A stretch of 64,000 bases of DNA, taken from assembly GCA_002150815.3 (NCBI GenBank), contig NDFF03000320.1, forward strand, positions 744,001 to 808,000, read 5' to 3'. Source of the stretch: Grammothele lineata (lineage: Eukaryota > Basidiomycota > Agaricomycetes > Polyporales > Polyporaceae). The stretch's first letter is position 1; each line of letters begins with the position of its first letter. The notes beneath the pieces were generated by a model, which had not been told where the DNA came from, ran no database searches, and saw nothing but the letters and a program-made list of their open reading frames with translations. The position numbers and the translations under genes were made by a program. Positions 32,492 to 43,306 of the stretch are shown here, piece by piece.

Positions 32492-34185
32492 CGCACCTTG
32501 CCTCGGGCCGCAGCGCGCTAGGCGCTGCCCCGCGTTGTGGGCTATATTCGGCATGGGAGCACGAGTGGGCTGGTGCGGCGAGATCGGCGGGTTAGAGTTT
32601 CGAAGAAGGGAAGCCACGCCCTGCTGCGGCGGGATGGAGAGGATGGAAGATAGATGGACGGATGAGAAGGAACGAGGACGATGTGGTCCGCGTCGCCGCC
32701 TCCTCATCCCACAGCGAGCGCGCCGCGCGACCTGGCGCTCCAGTTGGGCTGCGTCCCCGGGTCTCGCGCCTTCTCCGCCGCCGCCGCCCATACACGGACA
32801 TCGCCCGTGCGAAAGAGGGCGCACGGGCACGGGCTGCAGATACCCCGCCCCTCCCACTATTACGCTACGCTACAGTTTCCCCGAGCGCGCCCCGCCCGCC
32901 GTGCGTGAGTGGGGCGCGCGTTCGGTATCTACCACCTACACCCGGTACTTTTTGGCTAGACCTGCGACGCGTCGTACGTGGACCATCCTCCCGACGCGCT
33001 CCAGCTGCTCCTTGCGGCTGCCTCGCTCGCATTATTATGTATGTATTCGGTGCTCACGGCGGCGCGGCGTACGTGCACGCCTTCGTCGTATAATCAATCG
33101 CGTCCGCTCGTATGCTCCTCCCCAGCCGTGTCCCTATATAAAACCGAGTCTGCGCGTACTATCTACACGGACGTGGGCCACCGAGCTTCCCTTCCGCTCG
33201 CTTTTTGTGCACGTTCGTTGTCGACCCCATTCGCCCGTTCATTCTGGAACCCTGGTCGGGCCCGTCCGACATACGTACCCGCCGTCGTACCACGAGTCGT
33301 ATTGTTTTTTCAAGCCCACGCTATTCCCGCCCCACCTATTGTCACCGCCATTCCCTGCCTTCGTCTTCTGTCTTCTTTACTGCGACTGGACGTGCTTGGC
33401 CCTCGCATATGTTCTATATTCCCGCGTCCTCTCACATGTACGAAATTTCCGTAATGAGTTCCTTGCGACGTCAATTCTGTCCGGTCCATTTATTTCTCCC
33501 ATTCTTCATTCATATCCTGTTTTCCTTAGTCTCCGGCGCATGTATACACACGGAGGGCTATGGCTGGACTTCGCGGCATGATGACGGTGGTAGCAATAGC
33601 TAGATATTCAATGCGACGATGTAACCGCATCCTTATCAGCCCCAGGTGAGGTACATGGGACCCGTATGTATGTAGGTACTGCGAGTCTTGACTTCCGAGG
33701 CCGCTCCGGCCGGGGCTAATTACTCACACTTGCGCCCTCAGTGGCACCGCGCCGGGTGCTGATGCGTAAGCGTACGGCCTTCATTATTGAAACGGATCTG
33801 CGCATGGCAGGTGCGCAGCCGCAGTGGGCACGGGTACAACGGCGTGAATGACGGTACTCGCGCAGCCCAGCTTCGTGCACAGTTATACAGCCTGACTGTG
33901 TGACTGCGAGGAGTCTGCGATGGAGGGACCGGCCGTGGCCTGCGGTTGTCGCACCGCCATTCTGTATCGCAATCCGCGGCCCGACTCTCCTATACGGCCT
34001 GAGCGACTTGGCTCGAGATGTTGTTTCTAATCGCGGCGGCAGCGACCGCCACTAGATCCCGGAAATATCCTACTCATACATTCAGGTCCTGCTCCGCTAC
34101 TTACTGCCCGGCGCATCCCGTCTTAGTTCTTGATTTCCACCGTAGAACCCCTAAACCCCCACAGAGCCCTCAGAGGCGAAACGGC
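32492..34185. other. Gene-free stretch of 1.7 kb between convergent genes
   Basis: No conserved protein is readable on either strand. The left part (32500-33000) is very GC-rich, with open frames that look like composition artefacts. TATATAAAA at 33135-33143 is a good TATA box, followed by a pyrimidine-rich stretch to about 33540. This could be a promoter for a non-coding RNA or an unrecognised short gene on the plus strand. The rest, to 34185, shows nothing I can name. Confidence 0.4.
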
Positions 34186-35796
34186 TTAGAGGAGATCGTC
34201 GGGGGAGACGTCGGGCCCGGAGATGACGGCCTTGATAACGGCCTTGCCATCCGGGCTCTTGCCCACGCGCGTGGTCTGGAATGCCTCCACGGCCTGATCG
34301 AAGCGGAAGCGATGCGTGACGAGCGGCTTGAGGTCGATCTTACCCTGCGACACGAGGGAGATCGCGAGGAAGTAGTCGCCGGGCTGCGCGCGAAGACGGG
34401 GTCAGTGTCTACGCGAGAGTGCTGCGAGTCTAGTGGCAGTGGGGAAGACAAAGACGTACGCCATAGCGGAAGGAGCCGCGGAAATTGATCTCCTTTACAA
34501 GGAGGGTCGTAATGGGGATCTTGACCTGCGGCGCGCCCATACCGACCTATGTTCACCAGCGGTGATCAGCAGTGCACACAAACTCAGTGCCGAGATGAGA
34601 GCACACCTGCACGAACGAGCCTCCATGCTTCGCGATGAGAATACCGGTCTGGATGGAGACCTCCGCGCCGCTCGCTTCGACGATGAGGTCGATCGCCTTT
34701 GGGCCGCGCTCCTCGATGCCGAGTTGAGTCATCATCGCTTGCGCATTGCGCGCCGAGTACGCCTCGCGTGCCTCGCCCTCTTGCATCGGCGGGGGCACGT
34801 ACGTGTCCGTCGCGGCGTACAACTTGGCGAACTCGAGCCGCGCAGGGACGATGTCGACAGCGATGACGCGCGAAGCACCGAGAGCGCGGGCGACTGCCAT
34901 GCAGAGGAGGCCGACGGGGCCCGCACCGAAGACGACGACGGACTGATTCGTGCGGAGCTGGGAGATGTTGGCGACCGAGTGGATTGCGACGGAGAGGGGC
35001 TCCATCTAGGTGCAATAAAACAATCGAGTAGTCAGTGAAGAATTCACGGGTGACCGAGTAGAACGTACCATCGCACCGTCCTCGAGCGTAAGGTTATCGG
35101 GAAGTTTGTAGCAGAGGTCGGCAGGGATGGGGTAGTACCGTGCGAGCGTGCCATCGTATGGGGGAGTGGCCGCGAAGACCATGTCAGGGCAGAGCTATAT
35201 TGTGCGCCCACGATTAACCATAGAAGAGTGGATGGTGGTAGAGAGTTTACCTCGTACCGCCCACGCTTGCAGTCAACGCAAGTACGGCATGTCGCACCGG
35301 GCTCCATCGCTACACGGTCACCAACCTTTAGGTTTTTGACCTTGCTACCGACTGGGTAATGTTAGCACTTGATGTGCCATAGACAAAAGGGTGGGACGAT
35401 TACCCACCTTTGTGGACGACGCCCGCTGATTCATGACCAAGAACCTGTGTAGATTTGAAACGGTCTGGATAAGTCGCGCAAGTAGGTACAGGGTACGTAC
35501 CATGGGCTTGTCGACGACGAAGTCGCCAATGCGACCGTGAACGAGGTAGTGCACATCGGAACCACAGATTCCTGCAATCAGGTTAGTGGCCCGCGAATAC
35601 TAAGACTAGCTCTATCTTGGCGCACCAGTCTTTTTCACGGCGATGATAGCCTCGTCAGGCTGGGCTAAAGTGAGAACGGACATGAGCCCTACAACATACG
35701 TCATAGTGCGGGAGAAGACTTGCGTTCAGGAATGGGCCTGTCCTCGTAGATGACATCCTCGATCTTGCGGAGCACAAAGGAGGGATTGTCAGCCAT
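34186..35796 (-). CDS. XYL2: Xylitol dehydrogenase (D-xylulose reductase), zinc-dependent
   Basis: NAD-dependent oxidation of xylitol to xylulose in pentose catabolism; sorbitol dehydrogenase is the close alternative. Exon 1 is [20 protein letters not shown]. The catalytic zinc site is [19 protein letters not shown] with GHESAG. The structural zinc loop [13 protein letters not shown] joins LC in the next exon, giving the four-Cys pattern, so both zinc sites look intact. Then come [31 protein letters not shown], and the Rossmann segment [20 protein letters not shown] with [15 protein letters not shown] (the Asp fits NAD over NADP). It ends [18 protein letters not shown] and [15 protein letters not shown]. 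At least eight exons are present. It is head-to-head with MET6, more than 1 kb apart. Confidence 0.9.
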
Positions 35797-36824
35797 GGCA
35801 GAGATGAAATGAGGAGAGTTGGGGGAGAGAAGGGGGAACTTCGGGGGATAGGCACGGCGGGGAGAGGGTATATGAAGGAGGGTGCGGAGCGGTCGGACCG
35901 GGAGGGGGAGTGGCTGGACCGTGCTCAGGTGACGGCGAGGGCGGGAAGACCTTGAATGAGCTGCGACGGGATACGTCGATGGGATTTGATAGCGATATGT
36001 CGAGCCTTGGGCGGCCTCCAAGCTCACATGTACACCCCTCGGTCTCACCACAGCTGGTGCGGTCCGTTGTCTGCTGAGCAGACGACGAACCGCACTAGCG
36101 GAAATCTCGTCCCCAAATGGTCATGCGTTTGCCTTTCGGGGCGACTTGCTCTTCCGGGGAGGAGACTGGCTCTGTTGCGAGCGCGCAGTCAAATTCACGG
36201 GTGATGGGCATATGCGAGCAGCCGTGCTGCCACGCGAGCCGCAGCGGAGCAGGATCGACGAGCTCTGGAGCTAGACTTTCTTCCAAGAGGCAGGACACCG
36301 GAGCGAACACGCCCATCGCACGTTCCTTCGCTTCCTTGACGCGTGCGTCTGCTGAGGGTCGCGCACGCTCCCGGACACGTACCTAGAGCGTAAACACGCC
36401 GCTCTGTGAGCCGACGGCCGAGGTAGCGCAACCCAGCGGACAGAGGGAACGGTGGACGAGTGTTGCGGCCGCCGTGCGGGCCCCGGGACGGGAAAATGTG
36501 GCCCAGAATGGAAAGGAGCCCGTCTTTGGAGTGATCGCCTTCCCCGCAGAGCAGCTTATAGCAGTCGTGAGCAGAGTCGGGAGCTGGAAGGAGGAGGAGA
36601 CGTCGCTCGCTGCTGCTCGCTCGCCGCCTCGCGCTCGCCACATTCTTGGTCGCTTGCAAAATCGATAACCGCACGATGTCCAGATCAGGGTCCCACTCTG
36701 CCCGTTTATGTAATTCCAGACGCTCACGCCATTTGCGCAAATTCTTCAAAAGCCTCTTCTCTCCGCCCTCTCGTCCCATCCCCTCCTTTCCTCTCCCCCA
36801 CCATCTCCCCTCGCGCTTGTCGTC
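35797..36824. promoter_or_regulatory. Long shared upstream region of XYL2 and MET6
   Basis: About 1 kb separates the start codons. A strongly CT-rich tract at 36750-36820 runs up to the MET6 ATG, typical for a highly expressed fungal gene. On the XYL2 side, 35797-35930 is purine-rich on the plus strand, the mirror of the same feature. I saw no convincing TATA box. Open frames in the middle have no family resemblance. Confidence 0.5.
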
Positions 36825-39363
36825 ATGGTCCTCTCCAGCGTCCTCGGCTTCCCTCGCATCGGTATGTTCATTATATGCGCACAACGACCTCGGCGCTGAT
36901 CAACGATTGCCTCTACCTCAGGTGCTAACCGTGAGGTCAAGAAGGCTGTTGAGGCCTACTGGGCCAACAAGCTCTCTGCCGACGAGCTCACAAAGGCCGC
37001 AGCCGACGTCAAGAAGGCTAGCTGGACCAGCCTCAAGGAGCGCGGTGTTGAGGTCATCCCCAGGTTCGTCCGCTCCGCTTCGGATTCGATAGTGCGTAGA
37101 ATAACGTGTACGTAACTTCTTTAGCGGTGACTTCACGCTCTACGACCATATCCTTGACCACTCTGCCGCTTTCAACGTCATCCCCAAGCGCTACCTCGGC
37201 AAGGGTCTCTCCCCTCTCGATGTCTACTTTGCCATGGGCCGTGGTCGCCAGACTGAGGGCGTTGATGTCCCGGCTTGCGAGATGAAGAAGTGGTATGTGG
37301 TTGCTCAACTACGTGTTTTGAAATTCGTGTCAATGACTCACCAATTTCATAGGTTCGACTCCAACTACCACTTCGTCGTCCCCGAGTTCTCGGAGGAGAC
37401 TGAGTTCAAGCTCAACTTCAACAAGGCCCTCGAGGAGTACCGCGAAGCCAAGGATATTGGTGTTGTTACCCGCCCTGTCGTTGTCGGCCCCATCACCTTC
37501 CTGGTCCTCGGCAAGGCCGCGAAGGAGGCCAGCGCTAGCTTCCAGCCCATCTCTCTCTTGGGCAAGCTCATCCCCATCTACAAGCAGCTCCTCGCCGCGC
37601 TCAAGGAGGCTGGTGTTGACTCCGTCCAGATCGATGAGCCCATCCTCGTTTTGGACTCTGCCGCCCTTTACGAGAAGCAGTTCGCTCAAGCTTATGCTGA
37701 GCTTGCGTCGGTCTCCCCCAAGCTCGTCCTCACCAGCTACTACGGCCGTCTCGACTCCAACGTCAACTTCGCGGCGAAGCTTCCGGTCTACGGTCTCCAC
37801 ATTGACCTTGACCGTGCTCCTGAGCAGCTCGATGAAGTCATTGCCGCCGTCAAGTCCACCGCTTTGGTCCTCTCCCTCGGTGTGGTCTCCGGCCGTAACA
37901 TCTGGAAGACTGACTTCCAGGCTGCGCTCAAGCTCGGCCAGAAGGCCGTCGACGCCCTTGGCAGCAGCCGTGTCATCATCGCTTCCTCCTCGTCTCTCCT
38001 TCACACCCCTGTCACTCTCGCGGCGGAGAAGAAGCTCACTCCTGAGCAGAAGGACTGGTTCTCTTTCGCTCTCGAGAAGGCTTCCGAAGTTGCCGTCATT
38101 GCTGCTGCCCTCAACGGCTCCCAGGACCCGAAGGTCACTGAGGCGGTGGAGGCTAACCGTGTCTCCATTGCTAAGCGTCGCGAGTTTGAGCGCAACTCGG
38201 ATGCCACCGTTCGCAACCGTGTCGCCGCGATCACGCCCGACATGCTCGAGCGCAAGAGCCCCTTCGCGGTGCGCAAGGAGATCCAGGCGAAGCAGCTCAA
38301 TCTCCCCAAGTTCCCTACGACCACCATCGGCTCTTTCCCCCAGACTAAGGAGATCCGTCAGGCGCGTGCCAAGCTCAACAAGAAGGAGATCACCGAGGCC
38401 GAGTACGAGAAGTTCATCGAGAAGGAGATCGAGAGCGTCGTCCGCTTCCAGGAGCGCATTGGTCTCGACCTCCTCGTCCACGGCGAGCCCGAGCGCAACG
38501 ACATGGTCCAGTACTTCGGCGAGCAGCTCGAGGGCTTCGTCTTCACCCAGAACGGCTGGGTTCAGAGCTACGGTTCGCGCTACGTTCGCCCCCCGATTGT
38601 CGTCTCGGACGTCAGTCGCCCCACGCCCATGACCGTCCGCTGGAGTAGCTACGCGCAGAGCCTCACCAGCCGCCCGATGAAGGGTATGCTCACGGGCCCC
38701 GTCACCATCCTCAACTGGTCGTTCCCCCGTGCGGACGTCTCCCGTGAGCTCCAGTGCAAGCAGCTCGCGCTCGCGCTTCGTGATGAGGTCGTCGACCTCG
38801 AGAAGGCGGGCATCAAGGCCGTCCAGGTCGACGAGCCCGCTCTTCGTGAGGGTGTAAGTGACTGTCATTCGTATTCACTGCGTACTTGCTCGATTAACAC
38901 CTGCCATTTGCAGCTCCCTCTCCGCAAGGCCGATTGGCAGGCGTACCTCAACTGGGCCCTCCCCTCGTTCAAGCTGGCCACCGCTGGTGTCACGGACGCG
39001 CTTCAGACCCACTCCCACTTCTGCTACTCTGACTTCGACGACATCTTCCCGTCCATCCAGGCCCTCGATGCGGACGTCATCTCGATCGAGGCGTCGAAGA
39101 GTGACATGAAGCTGCTCAACACCTTCAAGCACTACGGCTACTCGAACCAGATTGGGCCCGGTGTCTACGACATCCATTCGCCCCGTGTCCCCTCCGAGGA
39201 TGAGATCAAGGAGCGCGTCGCGTCGATGCTCGCCATCCTCCCGCCCGACCTCCTCGTCATCAACCCCGACTGTGGTCTCAAGACCCGCGGCTGGGCTGAG
39301 ACGGAGGCGTCGCTCGTCAACCTCGTCAACGCCGCCCGCTGGGCTCGCCAGACGTACGCGTGA
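36825..39363 (+). CDS. MET6: Cobalamin-independent methionine synthase
   Basis: Methylates homocysteine with 5-methyltetrahydropteroyltriglutamate to make methionine. MVLSSVLGFPRIG splices to GANREVKKAVEAYWANKL and SGDFTLYDHILDHSAAFNVI, then GLSPLDVYFAMGRGRQTEG. The N-terminal barrel continues through VVVGPITFLVLGKA and VQIDEPILVLD. The C-terminal catalytic barrel begins at FPTTTIGSFPQTKEIR and includes DLLVHGEPERNDMVQYF, LTGPVTILNWSF and VQVDEPALREG. After an intron come LQTHSHFCYSDFDDIFPSIQ and LVINPDCGLKTRGW, which supply the zinc ligands (His, Cys, Glu, Cys). The codon usage is strongly biased toward C-ending codons, as expected for an abundant enzyme; this creates long spurious frames on both strands. 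Length matches the family (about 765 residues). Confidence 0.97.
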
Positions 39364-40175
39364 AAGACGGGCGTGCGTTCTCGCGCTTCAACAGCGCCCG
39401 CGTTACGGTTTGACCAGTAACTTATCAGCGCACTCTCAACGAGGTGTCCTGTCGAACCCATATTCGGCCCAAAAGTTGTGCAGTGGGTGTGGCGGATAAG
39501 CAAAGAAAAACGCGTAGCACATGTGGGTGCCGACGCCGGTCCTGGTTCTCCTCGCCCCCGACGTCACGGAGACGCTCCTCCATCGCTCGATGCTTAGCGT
39601 CGCAGCGTGTTCGAGCTGTCAGTCGGCGCGGGAGACCGGTTCCGCCGGCGCGCATGGGGCACGTCCCGCCTCGTAATCGCGAGTGTGGGGCGTTTCCCCC
39701 TTGGTTTCTCTCGAGGCTGGATGGTGATGGGGTTGTCGTGTGTTGGTGTGGGTGTTGGGCGGATTTCAACAATCCTCAAAATGCGCTTTCAACGGCGCAT
39801 CCTGTTGTATTACTACGTTTACGACGAGCATGTACTCGTAACGCGTATCTGACGATTGAATGATGGCAGACGTTGTGATTCTCTAAACATTGCATGCGAC
39901 GAATTGTCGAACCCTGGTGTTTTACGCCCACCGCCTTGAAATGTCCGGCGGTCTTCGGGCGAAAGTAGGTAGTTTTGGATTGCAGCAAATTATCGGCCGT
40001 TAGTGTAATCATTGCTCGTGTATGTAGAGACATGCGTAGGTATGTCCGTGTGCTAACGTACGTAGGTGCACTGGTCTGTATAACGTCAAGATCATGCAAC
40101 TATAAGTATGTGGAGCAAGGGCGGGCATCCGAGCAACCACCCCCAGCAATCCCTACAGCAGAACGGACGGACGCC
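39364..40175. other. Intergenic between convergent MET6 and the DUF2985 gene
   Basis: This tail-to-tail spacer shows no conserved protein. A GT-rich run lies at about 39735-39765, and several ACGTACGT-like and AT-richer patches lie at 39950-40110, probably within 3' UTRs. Confidence 0.4.
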
Positions 40176-42700
40176 TCACTGCGACGCGGTGGCAGGATGG
40201 AGGTCCTCCGCTCGCGGGACGACCATCTCCTCCACGACGTGCACCGTTCGCGACGACGCAGCCGCGGCTGCGGACGTCTGTAAGGGGTCCAAGCCTTTCT
40301 CCGCATCGCGCCTTACGACGCCATCGTCCGCGTCCGCGTCCGCGTCCGTACCTTTATCTGCGACCTGCAGAGCAGCGAGCTTGCCCTTCTCGTCCCCATC
40401 CTCGCCCGTAGCAGCGCAGGGCATGCTCGCTGGCGCCTCTCCCGCCTCCTCGACCGTCGTCGACGCCGTGTCCGCCCCGGCCGCAGGAGCGGGGCCGGGT
40501 GCGCGCTTCTGCTCATGCTCCATCTCGAGCGCGGTGCGGAGACGGTCCTCTACTTGCTCCGTGCGGCGGGTCTTGCGCCCGCCCCAGTAGATCAGTACAC
40601 CTGCGATAATGCCTGCGACCTAGGTGTTGAGGGCGTGCGTTAGTGCACTGGGGATGGGGGAGGTAGAGAGGGGCACGTACGAAGGCGGCGGGGAGCGTGG
40701 TGCCTGTCGTCCATGCGGGACGAGCGAAGCTGAATTCGGAACAGGTCTCAGGGTGAGGAGCACACACTCAATGAACGTCAGGCACGTACCGGTCGAGGCC
40801 CCACATGGTGCCACTGAGCAGGATCTGGAAGAACGAGTTTAGGTCACTGCAGATACATATCCAGAGCGCCAGGCTACAATTCGCGTCAATGATCTGTCCG
40901 TATGGCAGGGGGAGTGGAAGAGTATTCACTTGATAGGAAACGCCTGCGAAACGCATCAGGGACGACGCCCAAGACAATAGCACAGGCGAAAACGTACCCT
41001 ATGAGTTTGTGTCCCGTGCGGTCGATACCACGTCTGAGACTTCATGAACTGATGTTGCTCTGGGACGCTCTTCAGAAGGAACTAACACAAGGGCTCGGAC
41101 AGGACTCACGGTAGTGGAGGTCGATCTGCTCTTTCTCCGTCAAGACATGGACATAGTTGGGGTCGTATACCGGGTCCGGCAGGTCGTCTGGATCGAACAG
41201 CTCAGGAAGCCCGACTTTTGCTCGCCGCTTCGCAATGAGTCGCTTATATCGCCAGATTTTGACCACGCCTATATGCGCCATAGATAAGCTTTGCGCTCAT
41301 ATGCCCTAGAAGACGACATGACGCACGATACGTATCCATGACCCGGAAGGGAATGAAGCCTATACTTGTCGCCGTGAAGAGCCCTGTATACCTGATGAGA
41401 TAACCGTTAAAGGGTGCTGTACTATTGTACGGCGTACCTGTTTCCACTTGTTGACAAAGTTCTACCCAGAAACCTTGCGTAATATCGTTATGTAGGTTAA
41501 TGAACTTGGCCAGGAAAAACACAATGCCGGTGCCCCAGAATACTGAGAGTACCGTCAGGGTGGCCCGGCTTTACAAGGGCGATATATGCGCACCAACGTT
41601 GAACCCGTATATGAATGTTATAAACTGCAAAAAATGAGTATTCAAACGTGAGTTCGTAGAAGACGCTACGCGCACCCCAAGCGCTGTCCACGAACAAGTT
41701 AGCATATACAGGAGATCGAGGATGCAGAAAACGTACGTGTCTTCATGAACGACCATACACCCCGCATGATACGCCTGAACTGATCGCGTCTACTTAGGAC
41801 ATCCTCGACGTGCTGGTCCAAGGCATCTTCGTCTGTATGTTCATCTGCGGAAACCTGACCCTTCTCCAGGTCGCTTGCATCCGGCTTCTTCTTGCGCAGC
41901 CGTGGTAATACTACAACAGGTTTTCGGGAATAAAATGACAGTGGGGGTCTGCATGGCTATTTGTCAGTCTGTCGTCTACGAATGCGGGAAGATTGAACAG
42001 CACGTACATAACAATAGTGTTGGCAGCATTTGTGAGGGTAGATACAGTTGAGATTTGTGGGTCTGCGCGGGGCACCGCGTCGGCGTTAGCGCGAGGGACC
42101 GGGCGAGAACGCGGGGCGAGGCGCACCTATGACATCTAGGTGTTCCACTATGTCGTCGTGATGGTGGGTGTCCATGCAGTCGTCGGGGGCAGTATGCTCC
42201 CCGTCGAGCTGCTCAAGCGCGAGGTTGACCTGGCTGCCCTCGATACCGCCGTCACGGTCGGTGGGCACACGGAGGTCGGCCTGTTGGCCTTCGACAGTGT
42301 ACGAGCCGGCGTGGTGCCGGCGCTGAAAGCCGTGCGGGGCGAGAAAGCCGTCGTCTGGGCCCTCCTGCGTACCTAGATTCGACGGGCCCGCCTGAGGGAT
42401 CTCTGGGGTTTGGGCGAGAGGTGTGCGAGGTATGCGGCGGGTGGTGGACATGATGTGTGCAGAGACCTTGCTCGACGCGCGAGGGCGGCGGAGGGCAGGG
42501 CGGGCCCCCGTCGCGGCATCGTCGTCGGCACTGGGGTTCCATGAGTTGGAACGGTGGAGAAGTGCGGATGGCTCTGGCTGAGCAGGACGGGGCGAGGGGG
42601 GATAGAGGCGGGAGACGAGAGACTGAGAGCGAGCACGGCCCGAGGGGGTGGTGGAGTGGAGGGGCTGGTAGCCTGTCTTGACGCGAATGGAGGGCGCCAT
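40176..42700 (-). CDS. DUF2985 integral membrane protein
   Basis: Fungal multi-pass membrane protein of unknown function. The N-terminal 200 residues (MAPSIRVKTGYQPLHSTTPS onward) are disordered and Ser/Pro/Arg-rich, with HTAPDDCMDTHHHDDIVEHL. The membrane part, spread over many small exons, shows VFFLAKFINLHNDITQGFWV, LFTATSIGFIPFRVMDTYR, IWRYKRLIAKRRAKVGLPEL, DPDDLPDPVYDPNYVHVLTE and FFQILLSGTMWGLDR, then FARPAWTTGTTLPAAFV and a final membrane helix. These are hallmark DUF2985 segments. The C-terminal tail is acidic and Ala-rich, with a DADADADD run from a GTCCGC hexamer repeat at about 40326-40349. Exon joins inside the membrane region are approximate. Function is not known for the family. 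Confidence 0.8.
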
Positions 42701-43306
42701 CTGGACGGCGGGGAGGCCTGACGGGGAGAGAGGCGAGGGGCGAGGGGGCGGCGGTCGCGTCGGGAGGCAGCGGAGATCGAGGCAGCCAAGGGCAGCCCCT
42801 GCAGAGCGCAGCGCTGAGCGGAGCGCGACAAGACTGGCCCCGCCACCGTGACTGGCCCCGGGCGACCGACGCAGCCTGAGCGTCTCTCACCCGAGCGGAG
42901 CACCTCGGCCCTTCCTGACGTCATCGGCGTCTGCCATTTTGACTTTCAGCACAGCCCTCAGAAGCGTTCCATGATTTTGCCACGCAACCCACGATGCTCA
43001 CCGCGCGGGCATCCTTCTCACTAGGCGATGTTGCATATGCTGCTAAGAAGTTGTCTGGAGAAGGACGGAGCGTCACGATCCAAGCTCAAGTGAAATGCAA
43101 CAATGCTAGCAGTTATTCGACGGATACGATAAGAGCAGTGTGGCTATCTAGATACAGTCGAGAGAGGAACGGGTCGGGAAAGAGCGGAAAGCAGAATAAG
43201 TTACAGAATCAATATTACATCCGGTGGTTAGTGTCACTAGCTGCCGGCCACCGATCTAGAGCTATCTGTCCGTGTCGACGCTGCGGACTGAAACTTGGGT
43301 TAGGCC
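42701..43306. other. Intergenic upstream of the DUF2985 gene
   Basis: A purine-rich plus-strand tract at 42710-42790 (pyrimidine-rich for the minus-strand gene) is probably its 5' leader. The rest, to the FMP27 stop codon, shows no supported gene. Confidence 0.4.

Noticed and set aside
31821..33581. A 586-codon open frame overlapping the SUR1-like gene and running past its stop
   Set aside because: The first third is a shifted shadow of the glycosyltransferase exon; the rest is Arg/Pro/Ser-rich with no recognisable motif, as expected in GC-rich sequence. It could be revisited if RNA-seq shows translation.
37457..38632. A 391-codon Ser/Arg/Pro-rich open frame on the same strand as MET6
   Set aside because: It is a shifted-frame shadow of the MET6 coding exon; the true frame matches methionine synthase end to end.
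37330..38868. A 512-codon open frame antisense to MET6
   Set aside because: It is an artefact of the strong C-ending codon bias of MET6, which removes stop codons from the antisense frame. The residues are Leu, Asp, Glu and Arg in monotonous runs, with no family resemblance.
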